56,496 nt of DNA from Shewanella algidipiscicola (GCF_003605125.1 NZ_QPQT01000022.1:1-56496); one strand, 5' to 3'. Positions 1 through 7,449 are shown, counted from the first letter of the stretch. Program-made: numbers and translations. The notes: a model not told the origin generated them from the sequence alone.

Positions 1-463
1 CGATGGCATCCCTGCCATCAACGTCCGCAGCCGCATCTACACTGGGTTATTCTGTCTCTTCGATTTTGCTTCATTTCGTGCGAGTAGCTAGTTAAAAAGC
101 TAACTCGGTTTTGGACAAAAGTGTGTTGGCCTTCGAATGAAGGTGGAGACATTTTTGGCTGGTAGCATTTGCCGGAATAGGTTTTTAGATAGCTGATGGT
201 AGCGTTAACCTTCATCATTTTGAATTGCTTGCCGCAGGCCTTTCGTGCAGGTACTTCCTCGGCACCGCTGTAAACCCATCCTTGGGCGCTCTGCGATTTC
301 ATCCCTGAAATCGAAGGCCTCAGCCGCACCTACACCGAGTTCTGAATCTCTTCGATTTGACTTTACTCGTGTCACTTGGACAATCAAAAGCTAAATTGTT
401 TTTGGACATTTCTGCGTTAGGATTTTTGCTCTACTATGTGAGTTTAAGATTAATATTTCTATG
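1..463. repeat. Degenerate non-coding repeats, left flank of cassette array
   Basis: I see no convincing gene here. Two diverged copies of an approximately 100-base element lie at about 31-137 and 320-425. Both share the order GCCGCA(T/C)CTACAC, TCTTCGAT, then a run ending in TTTTTGGACA or TTTTGGACA. Read on the minus strand they resemble the two copies at 3178-3274 and 3455-3552 on the other side of the integron cassettes, including the shared string GGCCAACACACTTT (minus strand near 118-131; plus strand at 3445-3458). Between the copies is a hairpin-like stretch around a CGATTTCATCCCTGAAATCG core (297-316). Open frames here look accidental. Confidence 0.6.
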
Positions 464-562
464 GCTAACGCCCTGTTAACAGGCAAAATATTGTTGGCTA
501 AAATTGTTGAGGAACGAAACACAGTCAACTGTATTTTGTCCTTGTTTAACAGCTTGTTATAC
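464..562 (-). repeat. attC recombination site of cassette 3
   Basis: The site runs from GCTAACGC at 464-471 (GCGTTAGC on the minus strand, the R' side) to GTTATAC at 556-562 (GTATAAC on the minus strand, the R'' side). The interior is an imperfect palindrome: CTGTTAAC near 473-480 pairs with GTTTAACAG near 544-552, and AAAATA near 485-490 pairs with TATTTTGT near 532-539. It starts immediately after the stop codon of the small membrane-protein gene. The minus-strand R'' GTATAAC is exactly complementary to the first bases of its own cassette (GTTATAC at 907-901), as required for a cassette that circularises. About 99 bases long. Confidence 0.82.
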
Positions 563-565
563 ACA

Positions 566-880
566 CTATTCCGATTCTGTGGTAGTAGCATTTTTAAATA
601 CTATTGTTACACCGCCAAAATATGAATTTACCCACAAACCCAAAATCCCCAAAAGCCACATAAACAATGTAAATAATAAACCAATTAACAAACCTAATGG
701 TATTGATACTAAAAAACCTGAAATACCTGTGACAGCCTCATGATTCCATTTTATTGTTTCAAAGCCAAAAATGGCTAAAATCCCCATCAATAAAGTAAAA
801 CTCATTAAACCATAACCGATACTTTGGAATAGTAATTTAAAAAATGATCTTTTAGAAATATTCTTGGCTGATACTTCCAT
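566..880 (-). CDS. Small hydrophobic membrane protein in integron cassette 3
   Basis: A 104-residue protein that I do not recognise. After a basic N-terminus (about 1-15) there are two strongly hydrophobic stretches, roughly residues 19-40 and 54-83, consistent with two or three membrane-spanning helices, and then a short polar tail rich in Thr, Glu and Ser. A good ribosome site (AGGAGG, ten bases upstream) supports the ATG at 880. The stop codon lies directly against the attC site at 464-562, and the 5' side lies 20 bases from the preceding attC, so the gene fills its cassette, as is normal. No catalytic motif is visible. It could be an inner-membrane accessory, immunity or stress protein, but the sequence does not say which. 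Confidence 0.75.
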   Translation of the reverse strand: MEVSAKNISKRSFFKLLFQSIGYGLMSFTLLMGILAIFGFETIKWNHEAVTGISGFLVSIPLGLLIGLLFTLFMWLLGILGLWVNSYFGGVTIVFKNATTTESE

Positions 881-900
881 AGTGATAAATCCTCCTGTGT

Positions 901-1017
901 GTATAACGCCTTGCTCACCTGCACATACTGCGGAGAGCGTTTTGTGTAAAAATGGAGCGCAGCGACAGACACAAAACGAACGTAGCAGTATGTGTCAGGT
1001 GCAGCAACTTGTTAGCA
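901..1017 (-). repeat. attC recombination site of cassette 2
   Basis: Bounded by GTATAACGCC at 901-910 (GGCGTTATAC on the minus strand) and GTTAGCA at 1011-1017 (TGCTAAC on the minus strand). The arms pair over a long stretch: CACCTG then CACATACTGC at 916-931 against GCAGTATGTG and CAGGTG near 985-1001, and GTTTTGTG at 939-946 against CACAAAAC near 970-977, with an unpaired extra base near 995, the kind of extrahelical base used by integron integrases. The R'' TGCTAAC is complementary to the first bases of its own cassette, GTTAGCA at 1488-1482. About 117 bases, within the usual attC size range. Confidence 0.88.
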
Positions 1018-1018
1018 T

Positions 1019-1477
1019 TTACACAGCCAATCGCTCCATGATGTAATTCTTTAGCTCTACGCCTCGCATAGATACAGTGTTTTCTCCAACAACCACAAAA
1101 CCATATTTTTCAAAAAACGGTCTTGCTGTGATACTCACATGTGAATAGGCACGATTTAAATCCGAGCTTCCTATAAGGGCCTCCATTAGCGCGCCGCCTA
1201 CTCCTTTTGATTGATACTCTGCACCTACAACAAAATGGTCAATATAGCCATCGCTTTGGAGATCTGCGTAGCCTGCAATTTTACCTTCATAAATTGCGAT
1301 GTATGGGTTGATACCTTCTACCCGATCTCTCCACTTTTCAGCATTATACTCAAGCGGAAGCCAAGCTCTAATCTGCTCAGGCGTATAATCTCTACTGCAG
1401 GTCTCGCTAATTGCAGAAGTAAATACTTTAAAGAGTTCGAGCTCTACCCCTTTGTAATATGCTTGTATCGTGATCAT
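1019..1477 (-). CDS. GNAT-family N-acetyltransferase in integron cassette 2
   Basis: A 152-residue GNAT fold protein that should transfer an acetyl group from acetyl-CoA to an unidentified amine. The acetyl-CoA pyrophosphate-binding loop is visible as QSKGVG at residues 89-94, following the strand DHFVVG, and the C-terminal ARPFFEKYGF element (118-127) is the usual motif B region. The length is normal for a single GNAT domain. The start at 1477 lies only six bases after the cassette boundary GTTAGCA and has no clear ribosome site. The stop is two bases from the attC at 901-1017. GNAT enzymes are among the commonest integron cargo. The substrate (antibiotic, toxin, polyamine or protein) cannot be told from the sequence. 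Confidence 0.88.
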   Translation of the reverse strand: MITIQAYYKGVELELFKVFTSAISETCSRDYTPEQIRAWLPLEYNAEKWRDRVEGINPYIAIYEGKIAGYADLQSDGYIDHFVVGAEYQSKGVGGALMEALIGSSDLNRAYSHVSITARPFFEKYGFVVVGENTVSMRGVELKNYIMERLAV

Positions 1478-1481
1478 AGAT

Positions 1482-1552
1482 GCTAACGCCGCGCTTTGCG
1501 GCTGGTTTGGAGCGCAGCGGAAAACCAGTCCGACAACAGCGCTTTGTTACAA
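1482..1552 (-). repeat. attC recombination site of cassette 1
   Basis: Bounded by GCTAACGCC at 1482-1490 (GGCGTTAGC on the minus strand) and GTTACAA at 1546-1552 (TTGTAAC on the minus strand). Arms pair as GGCTGGTTT (1500-1508) against AAAACCAGTC (1521-1530), and GCGCTTTG near 1491-1498 against CAGCGCTTTG near 1538-1546 in part. The loop holds GGAGCGCAGCGG. At 71 bases it is a short attC. Its R'' TTGTAAC is exactly complementary to GTTACAA at 2819-2813, which therefore marks the leading edge of cassette 1. Confidence 0.85.
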
Positions 1553-1557
1553 GTAAA

Positions 1558-2799
1558 CTACGCCGGAATATGGAATAGCATAACAGCCAAGTTTACTTCT
1601 CTATTTTTGTCACCATTAAGGTGAAACCGATAACTATACCAACCTTCTTCCTGCTCATTTACGAAACCAAGGTAGTTTTCATGCTCGGAGATGGAATCCT
1701 TTGCAGTTTCAAGAACGGCCATAAAGTCTTTGTTTCTTACGAACATTACAACTGCTGCTTTAGAGTCGCGCCAAGTAAGGTATCCGAGTAATTGGCTGAT
1801 GGTTTCTAAGAAACCTTTCTTGCCGTGCCAATATTTCAGCTCAGCTATGAACACATTTTTTCCTTCGTGGCGAAGCAGAATGTCAGTTTTCCCAGACTTG
1901 TTAAAAGTTTCGCCAGTAGCAGCCCCTTCAAAGTTTGGCTCAAGTATCAGAAGCATATGATCTCTTAGATGCTCTTCTTCCTTTCCAGAATAGGTAGAGG
2001 GCAACCTTTCAAACTGCTTTCCAACATCATGGATTATTTTGAGTATTTGCACGTAGATCGTTGAATCCAGGGTCGGCTCTGGCTGATAGCCTTTATCTGT
2101 GACTTTTGGCTGCGGTTTTGATGCAATAGCCTTTGTTCTTTTAGCTGGCACAGAAAATGTGCCCGACTTATTGCCAGTTTCTTTTATTGGTACACCTAAT
2201 GATGCGATTAAATTATTTTTCTTTAGTAGTTGCTCTTTTCTTGCATCAAATATTCTTTCAGCATGTTGCCGAAGTGACGAATTGAAGCTTTCTATATTTC
2301 TGGTTAAATATCCGTTCTGGGTTTCTATGCTTCGGATAGTATTATCTGATTCCTGCTTTATTCTCTGTGCATCGAGATTAAAGTTAATCATTCTGAAGGT
2401 AATGCAGCCTTGCTCGACATTTATTAAAGGAGCGGACATAGAGTATGTGCTTGCCCTAACTTTTAATAATTGGGGGTCTCCGGAGAATGGGAGATGAAAT
2501 ACCAATACATCTCTTGGATACGAGCCGCCCCGATCCATAAAATAACCTCTGGGGTGCATTTCTGCAGGAATCATCTCCTCGTGCGTAGATACCGAGAGAC
2601 CGTCCTTATGAATTTCTATAGGCTCTATACAGAATTCGCTAATCAGATGCTGTAGATATTCTTCTCGGTTAACATTAAGAATGTAATCATCAGCTTGTCT
2701 CTTAATGGCTTGATCTAGAGCTGACTTTTGGTTTTCGAACATGCTAAATCCGTCATATTCGGAAAATGCATGGAATCCTTCTCGTCGATATCCCCTCAT
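1558..2799 (-). CDS. PD-(D/E)xK nuclease-like protein in integron cassette 1
   Basis: A 413-residue protein whose C-terminal third carries a PD-(D/E)xK nuclease signature: GKTDILL (Asp306), a beta-strand, then FIAELKYW (Glu320, Lys322), followed by a helix with ISQLLGYL (Gln336). A further acidic residue in TGETF (Glu297) precedes it. This order is typical of restriction-endonuclease-like folds that need a divalent metal. Residues 1-140 form an unrecognised, beta-rich N-terminal region; about 145-195 looks like a coiled coil; about 205-240 is a polar linker. The ATG at 2799 has an AAGGA site five bases upstream. No methyltransferase partner is nearby. Cassette carriage suggests a mobile, possibly anti-phage, role; that role is inference. 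A single-strand or repair nuclease is an alternative. Confidence 0.72.
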   Translation of the reverse strand: MRGYRREGFHAFSEYDGFSMFENQKSALDQAIKRQADDYILNVNREEYLQHLISEFCIEPIEIHKDGLSVSTHEEMIPAEMHPRGYFMDRGGSYPRDVLVFHLPFSGDPQLLKVRASTYSMSAPLINVEQGCITFRMINFNLDAQRIKQESDNTIRSIETQNGYLTRNIESFNSSLRQHAERIFDARKEQLLKKNNLIASLGVPIKETGNKSGTFSVPAKRTKAIASKPQPKVTDKGYQPEPTLDSTIYVQILKIIHDVGKQFERLPSTYSGKEEEHLRDHMLLILEPNFEGAATGETFNKSGKTDILLRHEGKNVFIAELKYWHGKKGFLETISQLLGYLTWRDSKAAVVMFVRNKDFMAVLETAKDSISEHENYLGFVNEQEEGWYSYRFHLNGDKNREVNLAVMLFHIPA

Positions 2800-2812
2800 A
2801 ACTATCCTTTAC

Positions 2813-2819
2813 TTGTAAC
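2813..2819 (-). other. Leading-edge junction of the cassette array
   Basis: The minus strand reads AAAATG then TTACAAGT across 2824-2812. The GTTACAA here mirrors TTGTAAC in the attC at 1482-1552, so this is where cassette 1 begins. The bases before the junction do not belong to a recognisable attC stem or to an integrase-linked attI. Confidence 0.6.
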
Positions 2820-3177
2820 ATTTTATTAGTGCGCATGCGCGTTTACCTCGTTGGACCAGTGAAAACGCGCACAGTTAACTATCTGTATGTAATGAACTTA
2901 TCAGCATTCTGTTAAATATACCATCCGGAAAAACGCGCATGCGCGTTTCCCAAACCTATTATCTAACCAATAGGTTTTATAATCACATGATTTTAATCAT
3001 ATTTATTTATATTGGAATGTGAAAACGCGCACGAAGTTGGGATAAAAATCGTCATGATTTCAATATGACTGTATGCCTGTCCAGCTTTTAAGCATTGCAA
3101 CATTTGAGTGAAATGGATGAAAATTTCTAGGCAAGAAAGTCTGCTTGTAACTACTCCGCAAACCAGGTGTTAACTTA

Positions 3178-3274
3178 CTTTGGGGCAAAAGCTTCTTAGC
3201 CTTTAACTCACTAGTCGTATCAAATGAAGTCCAATCGAAGAGGCGTTAGGTAGAGGTGTAAGCGCGGTTTTGGC
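3178..3274 (+). repeat. Dispersed non-coding repeat, copy C
   Basis: A 97-base element starting CTTTGGGGCAAAAGC and ending GTAAGCGCGGTTTTGGCC, about 90 percent identical by eye to 3455-3552. Its end GTGTAAGCGCGGTTTTGGC can pair with GCCAAAAAAGCGCTTACAC at about 3327-3345, giving a large stem-loop that encloses a second short hairpin (GGCGGCATGGATGCCGCC, 3280-3297). More diverged copies lie inverted at about 31-137 and 320-425. Confidence 0.75.
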
Positions 3275-3454
3275 CCTTGGCGGCATGGATGCCGCCGTGG
3301 AGCGTATAGGGATATATTCACAGCGAGCCAAAAAAGCGCTTACACATAAGCCTGCGGCAGGCAATTAACTGCCATTGAAGGTACGCATTGAAGTGCATCA
3401 AACCAACATTCACTAAATCAAATGTCATCGACCTTTATTTCAAAGGCCAACACA

Positions 3455-3552
3455 CTTTGGGGCAAAAGCTTCTTAGCCTTTAACTCACTAATCGTATCAA
3501 ATGAAGTCCAATCGAAGAAGCGTTAGAGATAGGTGTAAGCGCGGTTTTGGCC
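3455..3552 (+). repeat. Dispersed non-coding repeat, copy D
   Basis: Second member of the direct-repeat pair with 3178-3274, with scattered substitutions such as CTAGTCG to CTAATCG. It is preceded by AAAGGCCAACACA, a string also preserved in the inverted left-flank copy near 118-137. Its terminal GTGTAAGCGC can pair with GAGCGCTTGCAC around 3683-3694, enclosing a nested hairpin CGAAATCATGGATGATTTCG (3555-3574). Confidence 0.75.
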
Positions 3553-3884
3553 TTCGAAATCATGGATGATTTCGCAGAGCCTCCACGGATGGCTCACAAC
3601 GATATCCCTATCTAAAAGCCAGTTCGACAATCCCTGTCTCTCGTTCATAAGCACGAAGCTATGCTTCACTCACCGAGCCAAAAGAGCGCTTGCACATTAG
3701 GTCGCTCCGTCACATCCATGTGATCACGACATTTGCGCATCCATGCACTGCACCTGCGGCAGGCTATTAATTGCCATTAAGGTGCGTTTTCATAGCACAT
3801 CAATAAATGAAAATTCAGCATAACGCTGCTCAAGTAAACTTAAAAAAAATGCCAAACCTTCATCCCAAGGTGAGGTGACATCAC

Positions 3885-5240
3885 CTACAATATCACGATC
3901 GTCGCTAATCCGAGGAAGGCAAAAAAGCCAACAACATCGGTGACTGTGGTTAACACCACGCCGCCGGCGAGTGCGGGGTCAACCCCCATTTTGCGAAGCA
4001 GTGGCGGAATGGTAGTGCCCGCCAAGACGCCAGCCAGTAAGACGATAATCATCGCCGAACCAAAGACCAAGCCCAACTGCCAATCGCCAAACCACTGAAA
4101 GGCGATGATGGCGACAATAGCCGCCCACAGCATGCCGTTTAATAGGCCGATACTAAACTCATGGCCAATCAGTTTAAGCATATTTTTGCTGTTAACCTGA
4201 TTGAGCGCTAAGCCGCGAGTCACCATGGTGAGGGTTTGACTGCCAGCAACTCCTCCCATGCTTGCGACCACGGGCATCAACACGGCGAGGGCGACAATTT
4301 TTTCAATTGACGCTTCAAATAGGTCGATGACCCAAGCGGCTAAAAAGGCGGTTAACAAGTTGATGCCTAACCAGATAGCACGTCGCGCCGAGCTTTGAAG
4401 CACAGGAGCGAACATATCGGGATGGTTGTTTAAGCCCGCGCGTGAAAAGACCTCTTTATCGGCCTCCTCTTGGATAACATCAATGACGTCATCGACGGTA
4501 ATACGGCCGATAAGCTTATGTTGCTCATCCACCACGGGGGCAGAAATAAGGTCTTTATCTTTAAACACCTGCGCCACCACAGTGTCAGGGGTAAATGGGG
4601 TAAAGCTGGTGACTTCGGTGAGCATCACTTGTCGCACGCTAAGGTCAAGTTCGTTAGAGACTAGCTGACTTAACGGCACGATACCGAGCAATATGTTGTT
4701 ACGGTCAACCACCATTAAACTGTCAAGATGATCGGGTAAGGTGCCTTCACGTTGCCTTAGGCGGCGCAGGTATCGCAGGGCGGCTTTTATCGAGACATCG
4801 GCGCGCACGGCAGTGATGTCGACATCCATTAAGCCGCCAGCGGTTTCGTCGGGATAGTGTTTGACTTGCTCATACCGTTCGCGGCGTTGTGAGTCCATGG
4901 CTTGCACCATGGCCGAGATCACTGTGATGGGCAAGTCGCTGTCGATATCGGCTAATTCATCCATCTGCATGGTGCTGAGGCTAGCGATAAGCTCATCTTC
5001 ATCTGTTTGTGAAATCAACGGACGGCGTAGCTCTGGGTGTAGCTCTAATAATATTTTGCCGTAGAGAGCAGTGGGGACCATGGGCCACAAGGCGAGGCGT
5101 TCTTTTTGTGGCAAGGATTCAATCACGCGGGCCACTTCGGCGGCCGATGCGTTGGCTAATATGGTCTGTATTGTTTCATTATCATTTTGCGTCATGGCCT
5201 GATCGAGTGAGTTGATCAGGTGATGAAATTTTTGCGTCAT
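3885..5240 (-). CDS. mgtE: Magnesium transporter MgtE
   Basis: A 451-residue Mg2+ channel/transporter of the inner membrane. The order is the standard one: a cytoplasmic helical N domain (about 1-130), a pair of CBS domains (about 135-260, ending in RITVDDVIDVIQEE) that sense intracellular Mg2+, a connecting helix, and five membrane helices (about 285-451). The pore-region motif VASMGGVAGSQTLTM is present around residues 328-342. The length is normal for MgtE. The start at 5240 gives a typical N-terminus. It stands alone: a long gene-free stretch lies on each side. No Mg2+-sensing leader RNA was recognised upstream. Co2+ transport is an alternative for some family members. Confidence 0.95.
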   Translation of the reverse strand: MTQKFHHLINSLDQAMTQNDNETIQTILANASAAEVARVIESLPQKERLALWPMVPTALYGKILLELHPELRRPLISQTDEDELIASLSTMQMDELADIDSDLPITVISAMVQAMDSQRRERYEQVKHYPDETAGGLMDVDITAVRADVSIKAALRYLRRLRQREGTLPDHLDSLMVVDRNNILLGIVPLSQLVSNELDLSVRQVMLTEVTSFTPFTPDTVVAQVFKDKDLISAPVVDEQHKLIGRITVDDVIDVIQEEADKEVFSRAGLNNHPDMFAPVLQSSARRAIWLGINLLTAFLAAWVIDLFEASIEKIVALAVLMPVVASMGGVAGSQTLTMVTRGLALNQVNSKNMLKLIGHEFSIGLLNGMLWAAIVAIIAFQWFGDWQLGLVFGSAMIIVLLAGVLAGTTIPPLLRKMGVDPALAGGVVLTTVTDVVGFFAFLGLATIVIL

Positions 5241-5954
5241 AGAGACCTATTCCTGTGGGGTAAATGTCGCGCTAAAATCCAGTTTTCATTGCGAGGTCGG
5301 TAAAATCACTTTGTTACTGAGCTTAGTGTCGTCGCCATTATGTGAGTCTAGTTGAGGGGGTAACCGATAGCCTAATGGTTACTGTTTTCGGGTTGACTGC
5401 GATGGCGACCTATTTATGGCATGCACGTGAGTTGTTGTGTTGGGCATGGCGTGATGAAAGTATGTCGCTGGCTAATGCCTGTGCTACTGCCGTTGCTGAG
5501 CAAGGTGGTTAAGCTAATCAGTTGAAATACCATACAGTATTGCTCGTTTTTATGCTAATTAAGTTGAGCGTGTAAGGTGCAGCCACCTTGGCTTAGAGGC
5601 GTATCGCGCCGTTAATATAGGCAGGAAATGTTAGGCCGGTAATGTTGGATAGTGCAGGCACTAATACAGGCGTTAGTGCTTGGTTAGTACTGTGATAGTA
5701 CTGTGATAGTACTGTGATAGTACTGCCGCTACGCTAAATGGGGCCATCTGCGATTTATCTCGTAAGATAAATCGCTTCTAGGTGAGCGTGACAAGATGAG
5801 GCGCCGACAGAGGCTATCATCGGCGTGCTTAGCTGGCTATCGATTTAAGTGTTAGGTGAAAGCGTTTGATGTTAAATCGTAAGTTAGCGATTTGAATACC
5901 GCGTAGCTACTGGCAGATTAAGCTTGCAGCCCATTGAACTTGGGCTATTAGAGA
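5241..5954. other. Gene-free stretch with tandem repeat and hairpin
   Basis: About 710 bases between mgtE and ppiC, both transcribed leftward. It contains an 11-base tandem repeat (5685-5725) and a perfect hairpin, GCGATTTATCT / AGATAAATCGC with a four-base loop, at 5750-5775. A 45-codon open frame at 5375-5512 is too weak to call. No RNA gene was recognised. Confidence 0.5.
5685..5725. repeat. Tandem repeat, 11-base unit
   Basis: TAGTACTGTGA is repeated three times without a mismatch (5685-5717), followed by a partial fourth unit TAGTACTG. The period is close to one helical turn. Confidence 0.95.
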
Positions 5955-6233
5955 TTAAGTGCGGTAAAGCACTTTGACCACATGCCAGCCGAATTTGGTC
6001 TTCACCATATGGGGCGTGATTAGCTCTCCACTAAAACAGACCTTATCAAACGGCGGTACCATTTGGCCTTTTTTAAATTCGCCCAAGCTGCCGCCTTTTT
6101 TGCCCGATGGACACGTGGAGTGTTTCTTTGCCAGCAGATCAAACTTAGCGCCTTTTGCCAATTGCTGCATGATAGCTTCGGCTTGCTCTTTGTGTTTGAC
6201 CAAAATGTGTAACGCTGCTGCGGTTCTTGCCAT
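5955..6233 (-). CDS. ppiC: Parvulin-type peptidyl-prolyl isomerase PpiC
   Basis: A 92-residue single-domain parvulin that catalyses cis-trans isomerisation of prolyl peptide bonds. The sequence shows the family hallmarks: ILVKHKEQAE near the start, FDLLAKKHSTCPSGKKGG in the middle, LGEFKKGQMVPPFD, and the C-terminal KTKFGWHVVKV. The length matches E. coli PpiC (93 residues). There is no signal peptide, so it should be cytoplasmic. It is a single gene, with the LysR gene at 6476 divergent from it. Confidence 0.95.
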   Translation of the reverse strand: MARTAAALHILVKHKEQAEAIMQQLAKGAKFDLLAKKHSTCPSGKKGGSLGEFKKGQMVPPFDKVCFSGELITPHMVKTKFGWHVVKVLYRT

Positions 6234-6429
6234 GATGTAAACTCATCTGTATTCAAAAGGATAACGCCAGCCACTGTGGCTTTAAAGTCAAATTGGCTGC
6301 GGTTTTGTGGCGTAATTATAACAATGACTGCCGCGATATTCATCGTCTTAATATTACCCGTAGTGAAGATGACCGCAGGTGCATTTGTCACGGACACGTA
6401 GCAATGCTGTGTGGCGCGGGGGAATTTGC

Positions 6430-6435
6430 TATAAT
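6430..6435 (+). promoter_or_regulatory. Probable -10 element of the LysR gene
   Basis: TATAAT within TTTGCTATAATGCGCG lies 40 bases before the chosen LysR start, on the correct strand. No clear -35 was seen, so this is a likely but unproven promoter. Confidence 0.45.
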
Positions 6436-6475
6436 GCGCGCCACATTATGATGTTATAGCGTAAGGTTGGCCTCG

Positions 6476-7369
6476 ATGGCGCGTTGTGTTGGTACAGAGC
6501 TGCAACTTATTCATCTGTTTGTGCATTTAGTCAATGCAGGCGGTTTTTCTCAAGTGGCTAAAGAGTTAAGCATGCCAGTGTCGACCGTCAGTCGTAAATT
6601 GACCAAGCTAGAGGCGCTACTCGATACTCAGCTCATTATGCGCAGTACGCGTAAATTGCGTTTGACCGAAGAGGGGAGCGCGCTATTTGCTCGCTACCAA
6701 AACGTGGTGGCCCAGTTTGATAGCTGTGCCGAAGCGCGCCTAGATAAACCCGAGGGCACCTTACGTATCGCCGCGCCTGTGTCTATAGTGTCGATGATCT
6801 TTATCGAGGCGATTAACGCGTTTTCCAAAGCCTATCCCGATATTCAACTGCACATTACCCAAGATAACGGCAGCATAGATCTGATTGATGAAGGGGTCGA
6901 TGTCGCTATTGTCGGCGGCGCGCAGCCCGACTCTTCTTGGGTATCTAAATCACTCGGTGTGCTCGATTATGGTTTATATGCCTCGAGTGGCTATTTGAAT
7001 CAAGCCCCCAGAATTACTCATCCGGTGCAGTTGTCTGTGCATCGCTTGATAAAAGTGTGGCCGCTGTTTAACTGGTCACTTAAACATATCGATGGGGAAG
7101 ACTTTTACTATGAAGGCCCGGCTAAGTTGACCCTTGGTGATCTGCATGGGGCGATTAAGGCCACTGTGGATGATGGCGGTATCTTGTATGGTCCATCGTT
7201 ATTTGTTAACCCTCAATTGGCCAGCGGGGCGTTAAAGCGGGTATTACCCGACTGGCGTGGCGAGCAGCGGCGTATTTCATTGCTGTACCATCAGCGCAGC
7301 CAGCAGCCGCTGAAGGTCAAACTGTTTATTGAATTTATGCAAGATAAGGCCAGCAAGCTGTTTGATTAA
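6476..7369 (+). CDS. LysR-family transcriptional regulator
   Basis: A 297-residue regulator with the family layout: an N-terminal winged helix-turn-helix (about 5-62, with FSQVAKELSMPVSTVSRKL as the DNA-reading part) and a periplasmic-binding-like effector domain (about 90-290). I start it at the ATG 6476, because TAAGG at 6462-6466 sits nine bases upstream; an in-frame TTG at 6467 would overlap that site. The gene lies between ppiC and the lldEFG operon and converges on the latter, so it is not obviously the operon's regulator. The target is unknown. The effector domain resembles the common AaeR/DsdC-like subgroup, but I cannot name the ligand. Confidence 0.88.
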   Translation: MARCVGTELQLIHLFVHLVNAGGFSQVAKELSMPVSTVSRKLTKLEALLDTQLIMRSTRKLRLTEEGSALFARYQNVVAQFDSCAEARLDKPEGTLRIAAPVSIVSMIFIEAINAFSKAYPDIQLHITQDNGSIDLIDEGVDVAIVGGAQPDSSWVSKSLGVLDYGLYASSGYLNQAPRITHPVQLSVHRLIKVWPLFNWSLKHIDGEDFYYEGPAKLTLGDLHGAIKATVDDGGILYGPSLFVNPQLASGALKRVLPDWRGEQRRISLLYHQRSQQPLKVKLFIEFMQDKASKLFD

Positions 7370-7410
7370 ACGGCTAGTTGATTAAATGGATAGTTGATTA
7401 ACGCGCGAGT

Positions 7411-7449
7411 AAATAAAAAAAACTGCCACCGACGAGGCGTCGGTGGCAG
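7411..7449 (-). terminator. Terminator of the lldEFG operon
   Basis: A perfect 12-base stem (CTGCCACCGACG at 7423-7434, CGTCGGTGGCAG at 7438-7449, three-base loop) followed on the minus strand by eight T residues and further T-rich sequence. Confidence 0.9.

Larger units (their letters stand above)
2820..3884. other. Gene-free stretch with GCGC palindromes and long repeats
   Basis: About 1.06 kb without a believable gene. The left part holds four GCGC-centred motifs: GCGCATGCGC at 2831-2840, GTGAAAACGCGCAC at 2859-2872 and again at 3019-3032, and the perfect 18-base palindrome AAACGCGCATGCGCGTTT at 2931-2948. The right part holds two near-identical repeats (listed separately), each followed by an arm rich in GCGCTTACAC or GCGCTTGCAC that can fold back on GTGTAAGCGC. 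No integrase gene, attI or promoter could be recognised. Confidence 0.6.

Noticed and set aside
18..387. Two overlapping minus-strand open frames (103 and 60 codons) in the left flank
   Set aside because: They lie entirely inside diverged non-coding repeats that recur at 3178-3552, have no ribosome site, and their translation looks like that of a hairpin repeat.
3856..3871. Possible mgtE terminator (ACCTT / AAGGT)
   Set aside because: The stem is only five bases and is separated from the T run by several bases.
5375..5512. 45-codon open frame starting ATG after GAGGGGG
   Set aside because: The ribosome site is 14 bases away, the protein has no recognisable motif, and nothing supports it over chance.
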